Shown: positions 1 through 8,638 of the stretch, piece by piece
Layout: the number at the start of each line of letters is the position of its first letter
Numbering within the stretch: the first letter of the stretch is position 1
DNA from: Thiohalocapsa sp963704155
GTDB taxonomy: Bacteria; Pseudomonadota; Gammaproteobacteria; Chromatiales; Chromatiaceae
Assembly: GCA_963704155.1 (NCBI GenBank)
Contig: CAVPHF010000015.1
Span: forward strand, 1 to 64,000
Reading direction: 5' to 3'
Length of the DNA stretch: 64,000 nt
The notes under the pieces: generated by a model
The model's database searches: none
Told to the model about the DNA's origin: nothing
The model's input: only the letters and a program-made list of their open reading frames with translations
Made by a program: the position numbers and the translations under genes

Positions 1-20
1 TCCCGGTACCGTAGCGCCCC

Positions 21-2040
21 ATGCGGCTCTACGGGCAGACCTTCACCACCGAGATCCTTGAGCGGATCCGCACCGTCGTGTCGGCAGAGGACGGGCTGAG
101 CCGCAGCGCGCTGTCGCGTCGGGTGTGCGGTTGGTTGGGTTGGCACGATGCCGCCGGCAAGCCAAAGGAGGTCAGTAGTCGCAAGGCGTTGGTGGAGTTG
201 GAGCGCCGCGGGGTGATCAGCCTGCCCGCGGCGCGCTGCCCGGCGCCGCAGGCGCGCGAGGCGGTGGTGCTGGAAGCGTTCGCGGGGCCGGTGTTCAGCG
301 GCTCGCTGGAGGCGCTCGGTGGCGTGGAATTGGTGGCGGTGGATGATCCGCAGCGCTCGGCGCTGTGGCGGCGCATGCTCGCGAGCCATCATCCGCAGGG
401 CGGCGGTCCGTTGTGCGGGGCGCAGCAGCGCTACCTGATCCGCTCGCCGGTGGTCGGCTGGCTCGGCGCGTTGGGCTTCAGCGCCGCGGCCTGGCAGTTG
501 GCGGCGCGCGATGAGTGGATCGGCTGGTGTGCGCATGCGCGCCGTGCCCAGCTTGGGCGGGTGGTGGCCAACAGTCGTTTTCTGATTCTGCCGAGCATTG
601 AGGTCGCCAACCTGGGCTCGCACGTGCTGGCGCTGGCCGCGCGGCGGTTGCCGCTCGACTGGTCGCGGCGCTATGGTGAAGCGCCGGTGCTGCTGGAGAC
701 CTTCGTCGACGAGAGTCGCTTTGCCGGCAGCGTTTACAAAGCAGCCAACTGGCAACGCCTGGGCGAGACCAGCGGGCGCGGACGCCAAGATCGTCGACAA
801 CCGTGCGGCACTGGCTGTGAAGGCCATCTACGTGTTGCCATTGCAGCCCGAGTGGCGCACGCTGCTGTGCCGACGCCCGGCACCGGTGCTGCGCTTGCCG
901 CCGCCAGCGACGCTCGCTGCGAGCGTGGACGCCGGCGGCGATACCGGCTGGGCCGAACAGGAGTTCGGGCGGGTGGATTTCCCCGACGCGCGCCTGCGCC
1001 CGCGACTGCTTAGCCTGGCGGCGGCGTTTGCCGCCCAGCCCACCGCGCCGATCCCGGTCGCACTGCAGGGCAATGCCAGCGACACCAAGGCCGCCTATCG
1101 CTTCTTCAACAATCCGCAAGTGGACCTACAGACCCTGCTCCAGCCCCACTTTGAGGCCACCGCTGCACGCATCGCCGAGCAGCCGGTGGTGCTGACGGCG
1201 CAGGACACCACCAGCCTGAACTACGACGCCCATGCGGCCACCCGCAACTTGGGGCCGATCAACACCCGTGCCGACGGTGCACAAGGGCTGAAGCTGCACG
1301 ACACGCTGGCGCTGACGCCCGAGGGCGTGCCGCTGGGCTTGATCGACATCCAGGTCTGGGCACGCGATGCGCAGCAGATAGATCAGGCCGCGCAGCGCAA
1401 GCAGCGCCCGATCGCCGACAAGGAGAGCCAGCGCTGGCTGGACAGCTTCCGGCGCACCGCCGCGTTCCAGCGCCTGTGCCCCGACACCCGCTTGGTCAGC
1501 GTCGCCGACCGCGAGGCGGATATCTACGAGGTGTTCCAGGAGGCGACGCAAGACCCCGCTGGCCCGGACCTGCTGGTGCGCGCCAACCGTGCCACACAAC
1601 GCCGGGTCGATGACGATGACAACGCGCAGACGCCGCTGTGGAACTATTTGCCGACGCGCCCGCTGCTCGGCCACTGCGACTTGGCCATCCCTGGGCGCGG
1701 TGGGCGCAAGGCGCGCGTCGCCACCTTGGAGATGCGCTGTGCAGCCATCCAACTGCACCCGCCCAAGCGCCTGAAGGGCGCCCCCGCACTGGCATTGTGG
1801 GCGGTGCACGCCGTCGAGCCCGAGCCGCCCGCCGGTTGCGAGGCGGTCGAATGGTTGCTCCTCGACCACCGTGGCAACCGTCACCCTGGACGACGCCCTC
1901 GAGCGCCTGCGCTGGTATGCCGTGCGCTGGAACATTGAGGTGTTTCATCGCACGCTGAAAAGCGGCTGCCGCATTGAGGACCGTCGCCTCGAGAGCGCCG
2001 AGGGCCTGCAAGCCTGCCTCGCCATCGATCTGGTGGTGGC
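21..2040 (+). pseudogene. Broken IS4-type transposase with N-terminal DruA/DUF4338-like domain
   Basis: This is a cut-and-paste transposase remnant readable in three successive frames. From 21 to about 790 the frame encodes a DUF4338 (DruA-like) domain, with stretches such as YLIRSPVVGWLGALGF and VDESRFAGSVYKAANW. From about 800 to 1862 the next frame gives the end of that domain (KAIYVLPL) and a Tn5/IS4-like core: KAAYRFFNN, the first catalytic Asp in AQDTTSLNY and the second in SVADREADIYEVF. From about 1866 the third frame gives the Y-x2-R-x3-E-x6-K signature (YAVRWNIEVFHRTLK). A single extra G near 1864 would explain the second shift. Homology stops abruptly after LAIDLVVA near 2040, so the C-terminus is lost. 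No terminal inverted repeats or target duplication are visible; the left end may lie outside the window. The family call is firm, and the gene cannot make an intact protein. Confidence 0.85.
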
Positions 2041-2413
2041 CTCGCGCGACTCGCCGACATTACCGATACTTTTGCGATCTTTCACCCGTCGTTCCCCGCA
2101 GGGCCGTAGGGGTTGTCTCCAGTGTGGGTAATAGACAGGCGCACGCCGCAGGGGGAGCCCGGCGCGTGGCTCGAAGCGCCGTTGAGCGCGCTGGGGACGG
2201 TGCGCCCAACGGACCGGATGTCTTCTTCAACTATGATCATGTTGGGCCGAGGCGCCAGCCTTGCTTGCCCAGTAGTATCGGGGGCGCGGATGGATGGCGT
2301 TGGCTCGGTCCATCACCGCCGCTTGGTACTCGACACGCTTATGGTTGCGATTAGGTCACTATCGATCGAATACGGCGTTCGTGATTGACACGATCTCCTG
2401 GTGATCGACAACG
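2041..2413. other. Gap between IS remnant and regulator, nothing recognised
   Basis: About 370 bases follow the point where transposase homology ends. Only short open frames without family resemblance are present. The composition is slightly less GC-rich near 2340..2400, just before the regulator gene, where its promoter would be expected, but no convincing -10/-35 pair could be picked out. Confidence 0.4.
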
Positions 2414-4303
2414 ATGGCTCCGATGCCGATGCCCGACGTCTTTGACGCCTCCAACGCGGTGCAACACGCAAGCGCCGATGACATCCCGGAAGGTCTGCGC
2501 GACGCCTGCCGCCGCCGGACTCGCAAGCTGTTGGTGGTTGCCAACGAGCGGCTCGGCGAAGCGCTCGAATCGACGCTGAAGGGCAAAGGCTGGGAGCCGA
2601 TCTATGCCCGCGGCGCGGAAGATGCGACGCGCTTGGGTGCCGAGCACCGCTTCATGGTGGGGCTTGTCTTGCTGCGTCAGCCGTTCGACGAGGCCGAGCT
2701 GCGCGCATGCCGCGAGTTGCTTGGCCGCTTTGATCAACTCGAATGGATTGCGGCACTCGATCGCGCGCTCATCGTCCGCGACGATGTGAAGCGCTTCATC
2801 GTCGACCTACTGCGGGATTTTCAGCTGTTTCCGCTCGATGCGGAGCGCTTGGCCGTGGTGATGGGGCATGCGTGCGGCTTGGCCTCGATCGGCGAGTCGC
2901 TTCGCCGCGATCAGGTCGCGACCAGCGCGTCCAGCACCAGCCCGATCAGCCGCAAGCTATTGGTGGTCGCCGCCGAGCGGCTCGGTGACAGGGTCGAGTC
3001 GGCACTGAAGCGTAAAGGATGGGAGCCGGTCTATGCCGAGGGCAAAGAAGAGGCGCTGCGCCTGACGACCAAGCACCAGTTCACCGTGGGTTTGGCTCTG
3101 CTGCCGCAGCCTTTCGATGAGGCGCGCTTCCGCGAATACCGCGAGCTGACGGCCCACGCACGGCAGTTGGAGTGGATCGCTGGACTCGACCGCGCACACA
3201 TCGCGCGCGATGACGTAAAGCGCTTCATCGTCGACCAGCTGCGAGACTTTCAGGTGTTTCCGCTGGACCCAGAGCGCTTGGCCGTGGTGCTGGGGCATGC
3301 CTGCGGTCTGGCAACGATCGGGGAGTCGCTGCGCCGAGACGAACCAGGCACAGAGACCGGCCGCTTCGGCCTGATCGGCAACAGCCCGGCGATGCGTGAG
3401 CTGTATTTCTCGATCGAGCGGGTTGCCGAGGTGGACATTCCGGTGCTGGTGCTGGGCGAGACCGGCACCGGCAAGGAGGTGGTGGCGAGGGCGATCCACG
3501 CGGCCTCAGAGCGCGCATCGGGCCCTTTCGTCGCGCTCAACTGCGCGGCGATACCGACATCACTGTTGCAGTCTGAGCTGTTCGGCCATGAGAAGGGCGC
3601 CTTCACCAGCGCCTTCGAGCGCAAGACGGGGCTGCTCGAGGCCGCCGCCGGCGGCAGCCTGCTGCTGGATGAGATCGGCGAGATGCCGATACAGGCACAG
3701 GCGAGCCTGTTGCGCTTTCTCGAGGATAAGAAGGTGACGCCGGTCGGCGGCACGCGCACGCTGCCCGTCGATGTGCGCATCATCGCCGCCACCAATAGGG
3801 ATTTGGTGCAGGGCATCAGAGAACAGGTCTTTCGCGAAGACCTCTTCTATCGGCTCGCCGTCTTCACGGTGTACACCCCGAGCCTGCGGGATCGCGGGGA
3901 CGACATCGAGGCCTTGGCGCGGCATTTCCTGCAATCGGCCGCCAAGACGCTCTCCAAAGCCGTTCACGATCTGACCCCAGAAGCACTGGCGATGCTGCGA
4001 CAGCATGACTGGCCGGGCAATCTTCGCGAGCTGCGCAGCTGGATGTTTCAAGCGGCGCTGGAGTGCTCCGGGCACCGACTGACGGCCGGAGACCTTGCAC
4101 GGGCACGACCCGCCCCGTCTCGGCCTGCCTCCCTCAACGACGCAATGGACAGCGCCGCCAAGACCACACTGGAACAGACCTTGTCGCAAAATCTATGGAA
4201 TGTCACCAAGAGCGCGAAGGCCCTCGGCGTGTCGCGGATGACGCTGTATCGCTTGATGGCCAAGCACCAAATCGCGCGCGACGGCGGCAAGCAGTCCCGT
4301 TAG
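2414..4303 (+). CDS. Sigma54-type AAA+ regulator with two tandem VpsR-like N-terminal domains
   Basis: This is a transcription activator of the enhancer-binding class. Two copies of a VpsR-type receiver-like domain occupy residues of about 36..155 and 180..300; each starts RKLLVVA and ends HACGLA.IGESLRRD. The AAA+ domain (about 318..545) has Walker A GETGTGKE near 349 and Walker B LLLDEIGEM near 416. A Fis-type helix-turn-helix lies at about 596..618. The sigma54-contacting loop reads GAFTSA instead of GAFTGA (residues 395..400), so the usual sigma54 contact may be altered. In Vibrio, VpsR binds c-di-GMP and works with sigma70 RNA polymerase. Neither receiver-like domain has an obvious phosphorylation pocket that I could verify by eye. 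A GGDEF protein and a predicted c-di-GMP riboswitch lie within 9 kb. The ATG at 2414 was chosen because the protein reads cleanly from it; start sites a few codons later (MPMP) are possible. Confidence 0.85.
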   Translation: MAPMPMPDVFDASNAVQHASADDIPEGLRDACRRRTRKLLVVANERLGEALESTLKGKGWEPIYARGAEDATRLGAEHRFMVGLVLLRQPFDEAELRACRELLGRFDQLEWIAALDRALIVRDDVKRFIVDLLRDFQLFPLDAERLAVVMGHACGLASIGESLRRDQVATSASSTSPISRKLLVVAAERLGDRVESALKRKGWEPVYAEGKEEALRLTTKHQFTVGLALLPQPFDEARFREYRELTAHARQLEWIAGLDRAHIARDDVKRFIVDQLRDFQVFPLDPERLAVVLGHACGLATIGESLRRDEPGTETGRFGLIGNSPAMRELYFSIERVAEVDIPVLVLGETGTGKEVVARAIHAASERASGPFVALNCAAIPTSLLQSELFGHEKGAFTSAFERKTGLLEAAAGGSLLLDEIGEMPIQAQASLLRFLEDKKVTPVGGTRTLPVDVRIIAATNRDLVQGIREQVFREDLFYRLAVFTVYTPSLRDRGDDIEALARHFLQSAAKTLSKAVHDLTPEALAMLRQHDWPGNLRELRSWMFQAALECSGHRLTAGDLARARPAPSRPASLNDAMDSAAKTTLEQTLSQNLWNVTKSAKALGVSRMTLYRLMAKHQIARDGGKQSR

Positions 4304-4357
4304 GTAACGGTGCAAGAATAAGTTAAACAGCTTATCGGCTTGGGTGTCGTTAGCCGG

Positions 4358-4794
4358 CTAATCGGTATCGGTATCGGTATCGGTATCGAACTGACTGACC
4401 CGGTATTCGCCAAGCTCCTCGCGGAGCGCGTAGCCACGCTGTCCGCGCTTTGTCAGCATGGCCAGAAGACGATCGAGCAGTGCCTTCTGCTGATTGTTGT
4501 CGCCTGCTGACATGCGGACAACGCCTCCCACAGGTGCAGCACGTCCTGAATCGCAGCGCTGTAGCGCCGAACCTCGTGCGATTTCAAACTACCGGCGTCG
4601 ATGCCCGTTCGTCGCTTTGCCGTTAGCCTCGGCCCATTACCCTCGGTAATCTTCAGCGCAATACCCTGCGATGCGCGCAGGAGTTGATCCTTCGCGTTGC
4701 GGTGTTCTTTCAGCGTCTCGCAATACCGGTAGGCCCAACCGACGTACTCGATGACCGCACGGTATAGGTCGAGCTTCTCATGGCCGAATGCCAT
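4358..4794 (-). pseudogene. Frameshifted four-helix-bundle protein (23S rRNA intervening-sequence protein family)
   Basis: The N-terminal part from the ATG at 4794 matches the four-helix-bundle family: MAFGHEKLDLYRAVIEY, then GWAYRYCE, then RNAKDQLLRASQ. After ITEGNG the reading frame breaks at least twice. FEIARGSAL is found in a second frame, AAIQDVLHLWEALSA is back in the first, and QQKALLDRLLAMLTKRGQR followed by GYALREELGEY in another. That last frame runs through an Asp-Thr repeat tail to a stop at 4358..4360. The full-length product would have been roughly 145 residues, but no single frame encodes it now. Members of this family occur as inserts in 23S rRNA genes and as stand-alone genes of unknown function. 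Hexanucleotide repeats lie at both ends. Indels from repeat slippage or from assembly are both possible explanations. Confidence 0.8.
4361..4389. repeat. Hexanucleotide repeat (atcggt) x ~4.8
   Basis: Tandem atcggt units run directly up to the stop codon of the degraded four-helix-bundle gene. Read on the minus strand they encode its final Asp-Thr repeat tail, so this microsatellite is part of the old coding region. Copy number could vary by slippage. Confidence 0.9.
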
Positions 4795-4808
4795 ATGGCG
4801 TCTTCTCT

Positions 4809-4852
4809 CTCGATTCCGATTCCGATTCCGACTCCGATTCCGATTCCGATTG
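4809..4852. repeat. Hexanucleotide repeat (cgattc/gattcc) x ~7, one unit variant
   Basis: Seven near-perfect units of gattcc, one carrying gactcc, sit about 15 bases upstream of the ATG of the degraded four-helix-bundle gene (4794, minus strand). The repeat therefore lies in its leader, where the promoter or ribosome binding site would be, and length changes there could alter expression. Confidence 0.9.
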
Positions 4853-4903
4853 CGCTCCGCCCACCAATGGAGATAGTCGTGCAGGCTATTGGTGGACCGT
4901 TCC

Positions 4904-5812
4904 TTAGCGGGAATTGGGAGCACCGCCAGGCAGGCGCCCCGTTGCGGCGCCGCGGATTGCGGGGTCGATGCCGGTGCGCAGCGCGCCGCGAACCGCCGAG
5001 CGCTGAGCAACGCGCTGCCCAGTCGCCGTCGCGCTCGCCGGCGAGCCGCGCGGTGACGACACCCCCACCGACGACAGCAATCGATCGACCTCCAGCGAGG
5101 GGCTGACCTTCGGCAGTATCAGTGCCGGATCGGTCTCGCTCGGCGGCGTCGGATTTTGCTTGGCCTGTCCGCGTTTGCCGCGCAGGGCTGAGACCTTGCG
5201 CAGCACCGCGTCGGTCGGCTGCGTGCCGCCGAGCTTGCGGTAACGTCGGACCACTGCCTCGGTGTAGCTCAGCGTCTCGGCATAGGTGACATTGCTGTCG
5301 GTGCGATCGACGACGCCCTCGCCGGCGTTGTAGGCCATGATGACGCGGCCATAGTCGTTGCGGTACTTGCGCAACAATCGCTTCAGGTGCCGAACCCCGG
5401 TGCTGACGTTGACCCTGGGGTCGAAGAGGGCGGAGGAATCAGACACACCGTAGTCGCCAGCGGTCGCCGGCATGACCTGCATCAGGCCGATGGCACCGGC
5501 CGAGGACACCGCCTCCGGGTTGTAGGCGGATTCCGCCGAGACCACGGCATGCACCAACGCCGGCTCGACGCCATGCCGCCGCGCGGTCTGGCTGATCAGC
5601 GCCCGGATTCGGGCCTTGTCGGATTTGGTCCTGTTGGGCATGCTCGGCGATGCTCGGCGCCCGAGCGTCGCCGAGGTCTTCCGCTCACCGAACACCGAAC
5701 CAGGGTCCGCGCTTACCTCAGCAGGTTGCTGCCGAGCACCCTGTTCCGCCGCCGCCGGTCCTGCGAGACCGCCGGCGAGGACGAGCGCCCCGATGCAGGC
5801 GACTGGGAGCAT
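4904..5812 (-). CDS. Exported lytic transglycosylase, SLT family
   Basis: Predicted periplasmic murein lytic transglycosylase of the soluble-lytic-transglycosylase (SLT, family 1) type, which cleaves the MurNAc-GlcNAc bond. The protein starts with a signal peptide (MLPVACIGALVLAGG, cleavage near PAAAEQ). The SLT domain covers about residues 70..190, with the catalytic Glu at about 94 in SAESAYNP, followed by the hallmark GLMQVMPATA and the AYNAGEGVV segment. The C-terminal 100 residues are low-complexity and basic, with no recognised domain. The ATG at 5812 was preferred over longer in-frame starts because it gives a normal signal peptide and has a purine-rich stretch (gagaag) upstream. It is transcribed away from the GGDEF gene, with about 217 bases between. 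Confidence 0.85.
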   Translation of the reverse strand: MLPVACIGALVLAGGLAGPAAAEQGARQQPAEVSADPGSVFGERKTSATLGRRASPSMPNRTKSDKARIRALISQTARRHGVEPALVHAVVSAESAYNPEAVSSAGAIGLMQVMPATAGDYGVSDSSALFDPRVNVSTGVRHLKRLLRKYRNDYGRVIMAYNAGEGVVDRTDSNVTYAETLSYTEAVVRRYRKLGGTQPTDAVLRKVSALRGKRGQAKQNPTPPSETDPALILPKVSPSLEVDRLLSSVGVSSPRGSPASATATGQRVAQRSAVRGALRTGIDPAIRGAATGRLPGGAPNSR

Positions 5813-6029
5813 TCGGTAGTTCTTCTCGTGTTCGTGTCCGCGTGTCTGTGTATCTGCGCATGAGTCCGATATTGTCGCTGACCGCAACAGTCCGCCGGAT
5901 GAGCAAAACTGGATGTTCATGGTGCTTTCGAAGCGAAACGCAGAGCGCCAGTGCGGGCCCATGCTGATCATAGCCGATGGGCACGGGCAACGAGAACCCG
6001 CTGCAGCCGCGCCAACACCCGCGCGCGGA

Positions 6030-7883
6030 TCACGCGGTCGCGCCGCCGGCCGGCGGCTCCGACGGCGCGCCGAACAGGTAGCCCACGCCCCAGTCGATAC
6101 CCAGGTCCACGAGCAGCCTCAGCGTGTCGCCGTCCTCGATGTGCTTTGCGATGGTGATGATACCGAGGTCGTTCGCGCCACGCCGGATGCCGGCCAGAAT
6201 GGTCCGCGCGCGTTCGGATTCACGGGCGAGGCGCACCAGCGCTTTGTCGACTTCCAGATAGTTGACCGGCAGATGCGTTAGAAAACGGTAGGAGGACGCA
6301 TCACCGCCGAAATCGGCGAGCGCGAGCCGACAACCCAGCGACAGCAGCGGCGCCAGGGCCGCGCTGACCTGCTCGGTGCCGGCCTTGATCTGGCGCTCAC
6401 TCAGATTCAGCACCACCGGCAAGGGGCGCTGCACCTTCGACTGCTCGATCAGCGACCGCAGTTCGTCGGCCAGCGCCGAGATCAACTCGGGATGGAGCAA
6501 TATCAGGTCGTCGGAGACATTGACGAAGACCGGCGGCCGCCCCAGGCCTGGGTCTGGCGCGCGCTGGATGCGAGCGAGCGCGGCCTTGAACAGCATATCG
6601 TCGATTTGGTGCAGTAGGCCGAGCTGGCGCGCAACGTCGATGAACGACCTTGCCGCCAGCAGGCTGCCGTCCGCGCCGACGATCCTGGCCAGCGAGTCCT
6701 CGGCGACGATGCGCCGGCTGCCGAGTTCGACCATCGGCTGGAACGCCGGCAAGATGCCGGCCGTGCGCAGCGCATCCTGAATCACCACGGCCATCGACAG
6801 GGCTTGCGTACCGGTGTCGTTGCCGTTGTAGCTGATCCGATTGCGACCCAAGGCCTTGGCCCGATAGAGCGCGCTGTCGGCGCGCTCGAGCAGGTCGTGT
6901 GCGCTGTCCTGTAACGGTTGGCAGGCGGCGATGCCGGCGCTCAGCGTGACGTAAATGGTGTGACCCTGCACTTCGATCGCACGCTGACTGACCGCGCGGC
7001 GCAAACGCTCGAGCACGATCAGGGCCTGCACCTCTCGCGTGCTCGGCAGTACGATGACGAACTCCTCGCCGCCCCAACGGCCGATCCAGTCCGCCTCGCG
7101 CAGGCCCCAACGAAGGGTCTCCGCCACGTACACCAAGACGCGGTCGCCGACGGCGTGGCCATAGCCGTCGTTGACTTGCTTGAAGTGATCGAGATCGAGC
7201 ATCGCCAGACAGTAAGGTTGGCGCATGCGCTTGGCATGCGCGTGCAGCCGCTGCACCGCCTGCCAGATGCCGCGGCGGTTCAACAGGGCCGTTAACTCGT
7301 CGTGATCGACCAGATACTCGAGTCTCAGCTCGGTCGCCTTGCGCCGCGAAACGTCCATACAGGCGCCGGCCGTGCGCATCGGATTGCCAGCGGCGTCGCG
7401 CGCGGAGACCTGCGCCCGATCGAGCACCCAGATCCAGCGCCCATCGCGATGGCGCAATCGGTACTCGGCTTCGAAGCGATCGATCCCCGGCGTATTCACG
7501 GCCTCGGCCAAGGCGCTGACACGCTTGTGATCCTCGGGGTGAATCATCCCCTGCCAGGTCGTGGGGTCGAGGCGAATCTGGTCGAGCGAGTAGCCGAGCA
7601 GTCGAAACAGCTGCGCATCCGCCGAGGCGACGGCAAGCGGACGCTGGGCAAGGTAGAGCCCGATGTCGCCTGCCTCGAGCGCGAGTCGGACATGGGCGTC
7701 GGGTTCGAGAAACGCCGGCAGCTGTTCCGGTGAGGCGCGATCGAGACCCGTCGCCGGCGTTCGTCCATTGCTGCCCGGGACCTCAAGCGCGTTCGCAACA
7801 GGTGTGCCGCCGGGCGTGTGGGAAGCTCGCGCGTCAGCGGATTGGGCTTCGATGCCCTCGTCTTTTTTCTTCTTAGGTCGCAT
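6030..7883 (-). CDS. PAS-GGDEF diguanylate cyclase with degenerate EAL domain
   Basis: Signalling protein of 617 residues without clear membrane segments. After a polar N-terminus it has a PAS domain (about 75..185, PAC-like end RDGRWIWVLD..), then a GGDEF domain with an intact GGEEF active site at 271..275. It should therefore make c-di-GMP. The C-terminal third has the EAL fold but has lost key residues. The EAL motif reads EDSLAR (395..400), the DDFG motif reads ADFG, and the loop usually read as EGVE is KHIE. Phosphodiesterase activity is therefore unlikely; a sensory or GTP-binding role is possible, as in other degenerate EAL domains. No obvious RxxD inhibitory site was found before GGEEF. 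The next gene upstream, 8639..11131, is preceded by a predicted c-di-GMP riboswitch, which suggests a functional link. The start ATG at 7883 lacks a strong Shine-Dalgarno sequence. Confidence 0.9.
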   Translation of the reverse strand: MRPKKKKDEGIEAQSADARASHTPGGTPVANALEVPGSNGRTPATGLDRASPEQLPAFLEPDAHVRLALEAGDIGLYLAQRPLAVASADAQLFRLLGYSLDQIRLDPTTWQGMIHPEDHKRVSALAEAVNTPGIDRFEAEYRLRHRDGRWIWVLDRAQVSARDAAGNPMRTAGACMDVSRRKATELRLEYLVDHDELTALLNRRGIWQAVQRLHAHAKRMRQPYCLAMLDLDHFKQVNDGYGHAVGDRVLVYVAETLRWGLREADWIGRWGGEEFVIVLPSTREVQALIVLERLRRAVSQRAIEVQGHTIYVTLSAGIAACQPLQDSAHDLLERADSALYRAKALGRNRISYNGNDTGTQALSMAVVIQDALRTAGILPAFQPMVELGSRRIVAEDSLARIVGADGSLLAARSFIDVARQLGLLHQIDDMLFKAALARIQRAPDPGLGRPPVFVNVSDDLILLHPELISALADELRSLIEQSKVQRPLPVVLNLSERQIKAGTEQVSAALAPLLSLGCRLALADFGGDASSYRFLTHLPVNYLEVDKALVRLARESERARTILAGIRRGANDLGIITIAKHIEDGDTLRLLVDLGIDWGVGYLFGAPSEPPAGGATA

Positions 7884-8638
7884 CTAAGGCGTGTTGCTCG
7901 CTCGAGGATCCGCTTGCCGGCAATCGCCAGCGCTGGAGCCGAGTTCCATTGGACTTAAACCAGTAGGCGATTTGCAATATTAGTGCCACAGCAACGCATT
8001 GTTGGATTCTGGCGGGATCCGGCGAGCATGGTCTCGCGGCGCGGCAGATGGTTGTAAAGTCCAGACGACGCTAGCCAGCGTGGCGCGCGTCCTGGAAGCA
8101 CGCAGGGACGAGGCGTTCGACCCGCGGACCGCCCTGTCCATGACCTCCGCTCAAGCTAAGACAGTAGACCACAAGAGCCTGAGATAATTATTTTTTCTAT
8201 GCCATCGCGATCAGCCCGAGCCATGAGCTGAGCTTGCAAAGGGGTTGCTGCTCGCACCAAGAGTGCAGGCCCTTGATCGAGTGTAACGACACTGTTACAG
8301 CGAACCTGGGGTTAGGCTGTGCCTGTTCGTTTGAATAGGACCATTCTGAGTAGGATTAGTCGCTTAGCGGGTGCAGGCGGACTCAGTCGACTGTAAGAAG
8401 CCGCGACCTTAGGCGTTTTTCGGGGAGCTTTTGCGAGGAGATAGCGTCGCTCGTCGTCGCCGCGGGGGCTGGGGGGGCTGGGGGGGCTGGGGGCTGCGGG
8501 GTTAGAAAAGGCCGTTGCCGGCCCGATGCCGTCCTTGGCTAAGATTTGGACAAGCTCCATGCCGATCATCCCTGATCTGTTGTCCTTGGGCTCTACTCCC
8601 TTCTGCCAGACGCCCAACTGCAGGCCGGAGCGCTCAGT
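7884..8638. other. 755-base gap with G-tract repeat and inverted repeat, no convincing gene
   Basis: Two open frames exist here (7999..8187 plus, 8312..8617 minus), but neither resembles a family and the second is built across a G-rich repeat. A perfect 6-base inverted repeat with a 6-base spacer (TGTAAC-gacact-GTTACA, 8282..8299) could be a protein binding site. An AT-rich patch lies at about 8187..8202. Confidence 0.5.
8464..8501 (+). repeat. G-tract tandem repeat, potential G-quadruplex
   Basis: Four runs of five to seven G separated by CT, followed after CTGC by a fifth run of four G, lie on the plus strand. Unit length is about nine bases. This pattern satisfies the usual quadruplex rule of at least four G-runs with short loops. 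It lies about 140 bases downstream of the stop codon of the PKD/lectin-like gene, whose RNA would carry the C-rich complement. Confidence 0.8.

Noticed and set aside
4361..4852. The repeats around the four-helix-bundle gene were considered as a CRISPR array.
   Set aside because: Units are six bases long without spacers, so they are microsatellites.
4795..5010. The N-terminal 72 codons of the 185-codon frame over the four-helix-bundle gene.
   Set aside because: They translate a microsatellite into Asn-Arg repeats and overlap the lytic transglycosylase end; family homology begins at the ATG at 4794.
8312..8617. A 101-codon minus-strand open frame in the gap after the PKD gene.
   Set aside because: It is largely Pro/Ser codons from the G-tract repeat and has no family resemblance.
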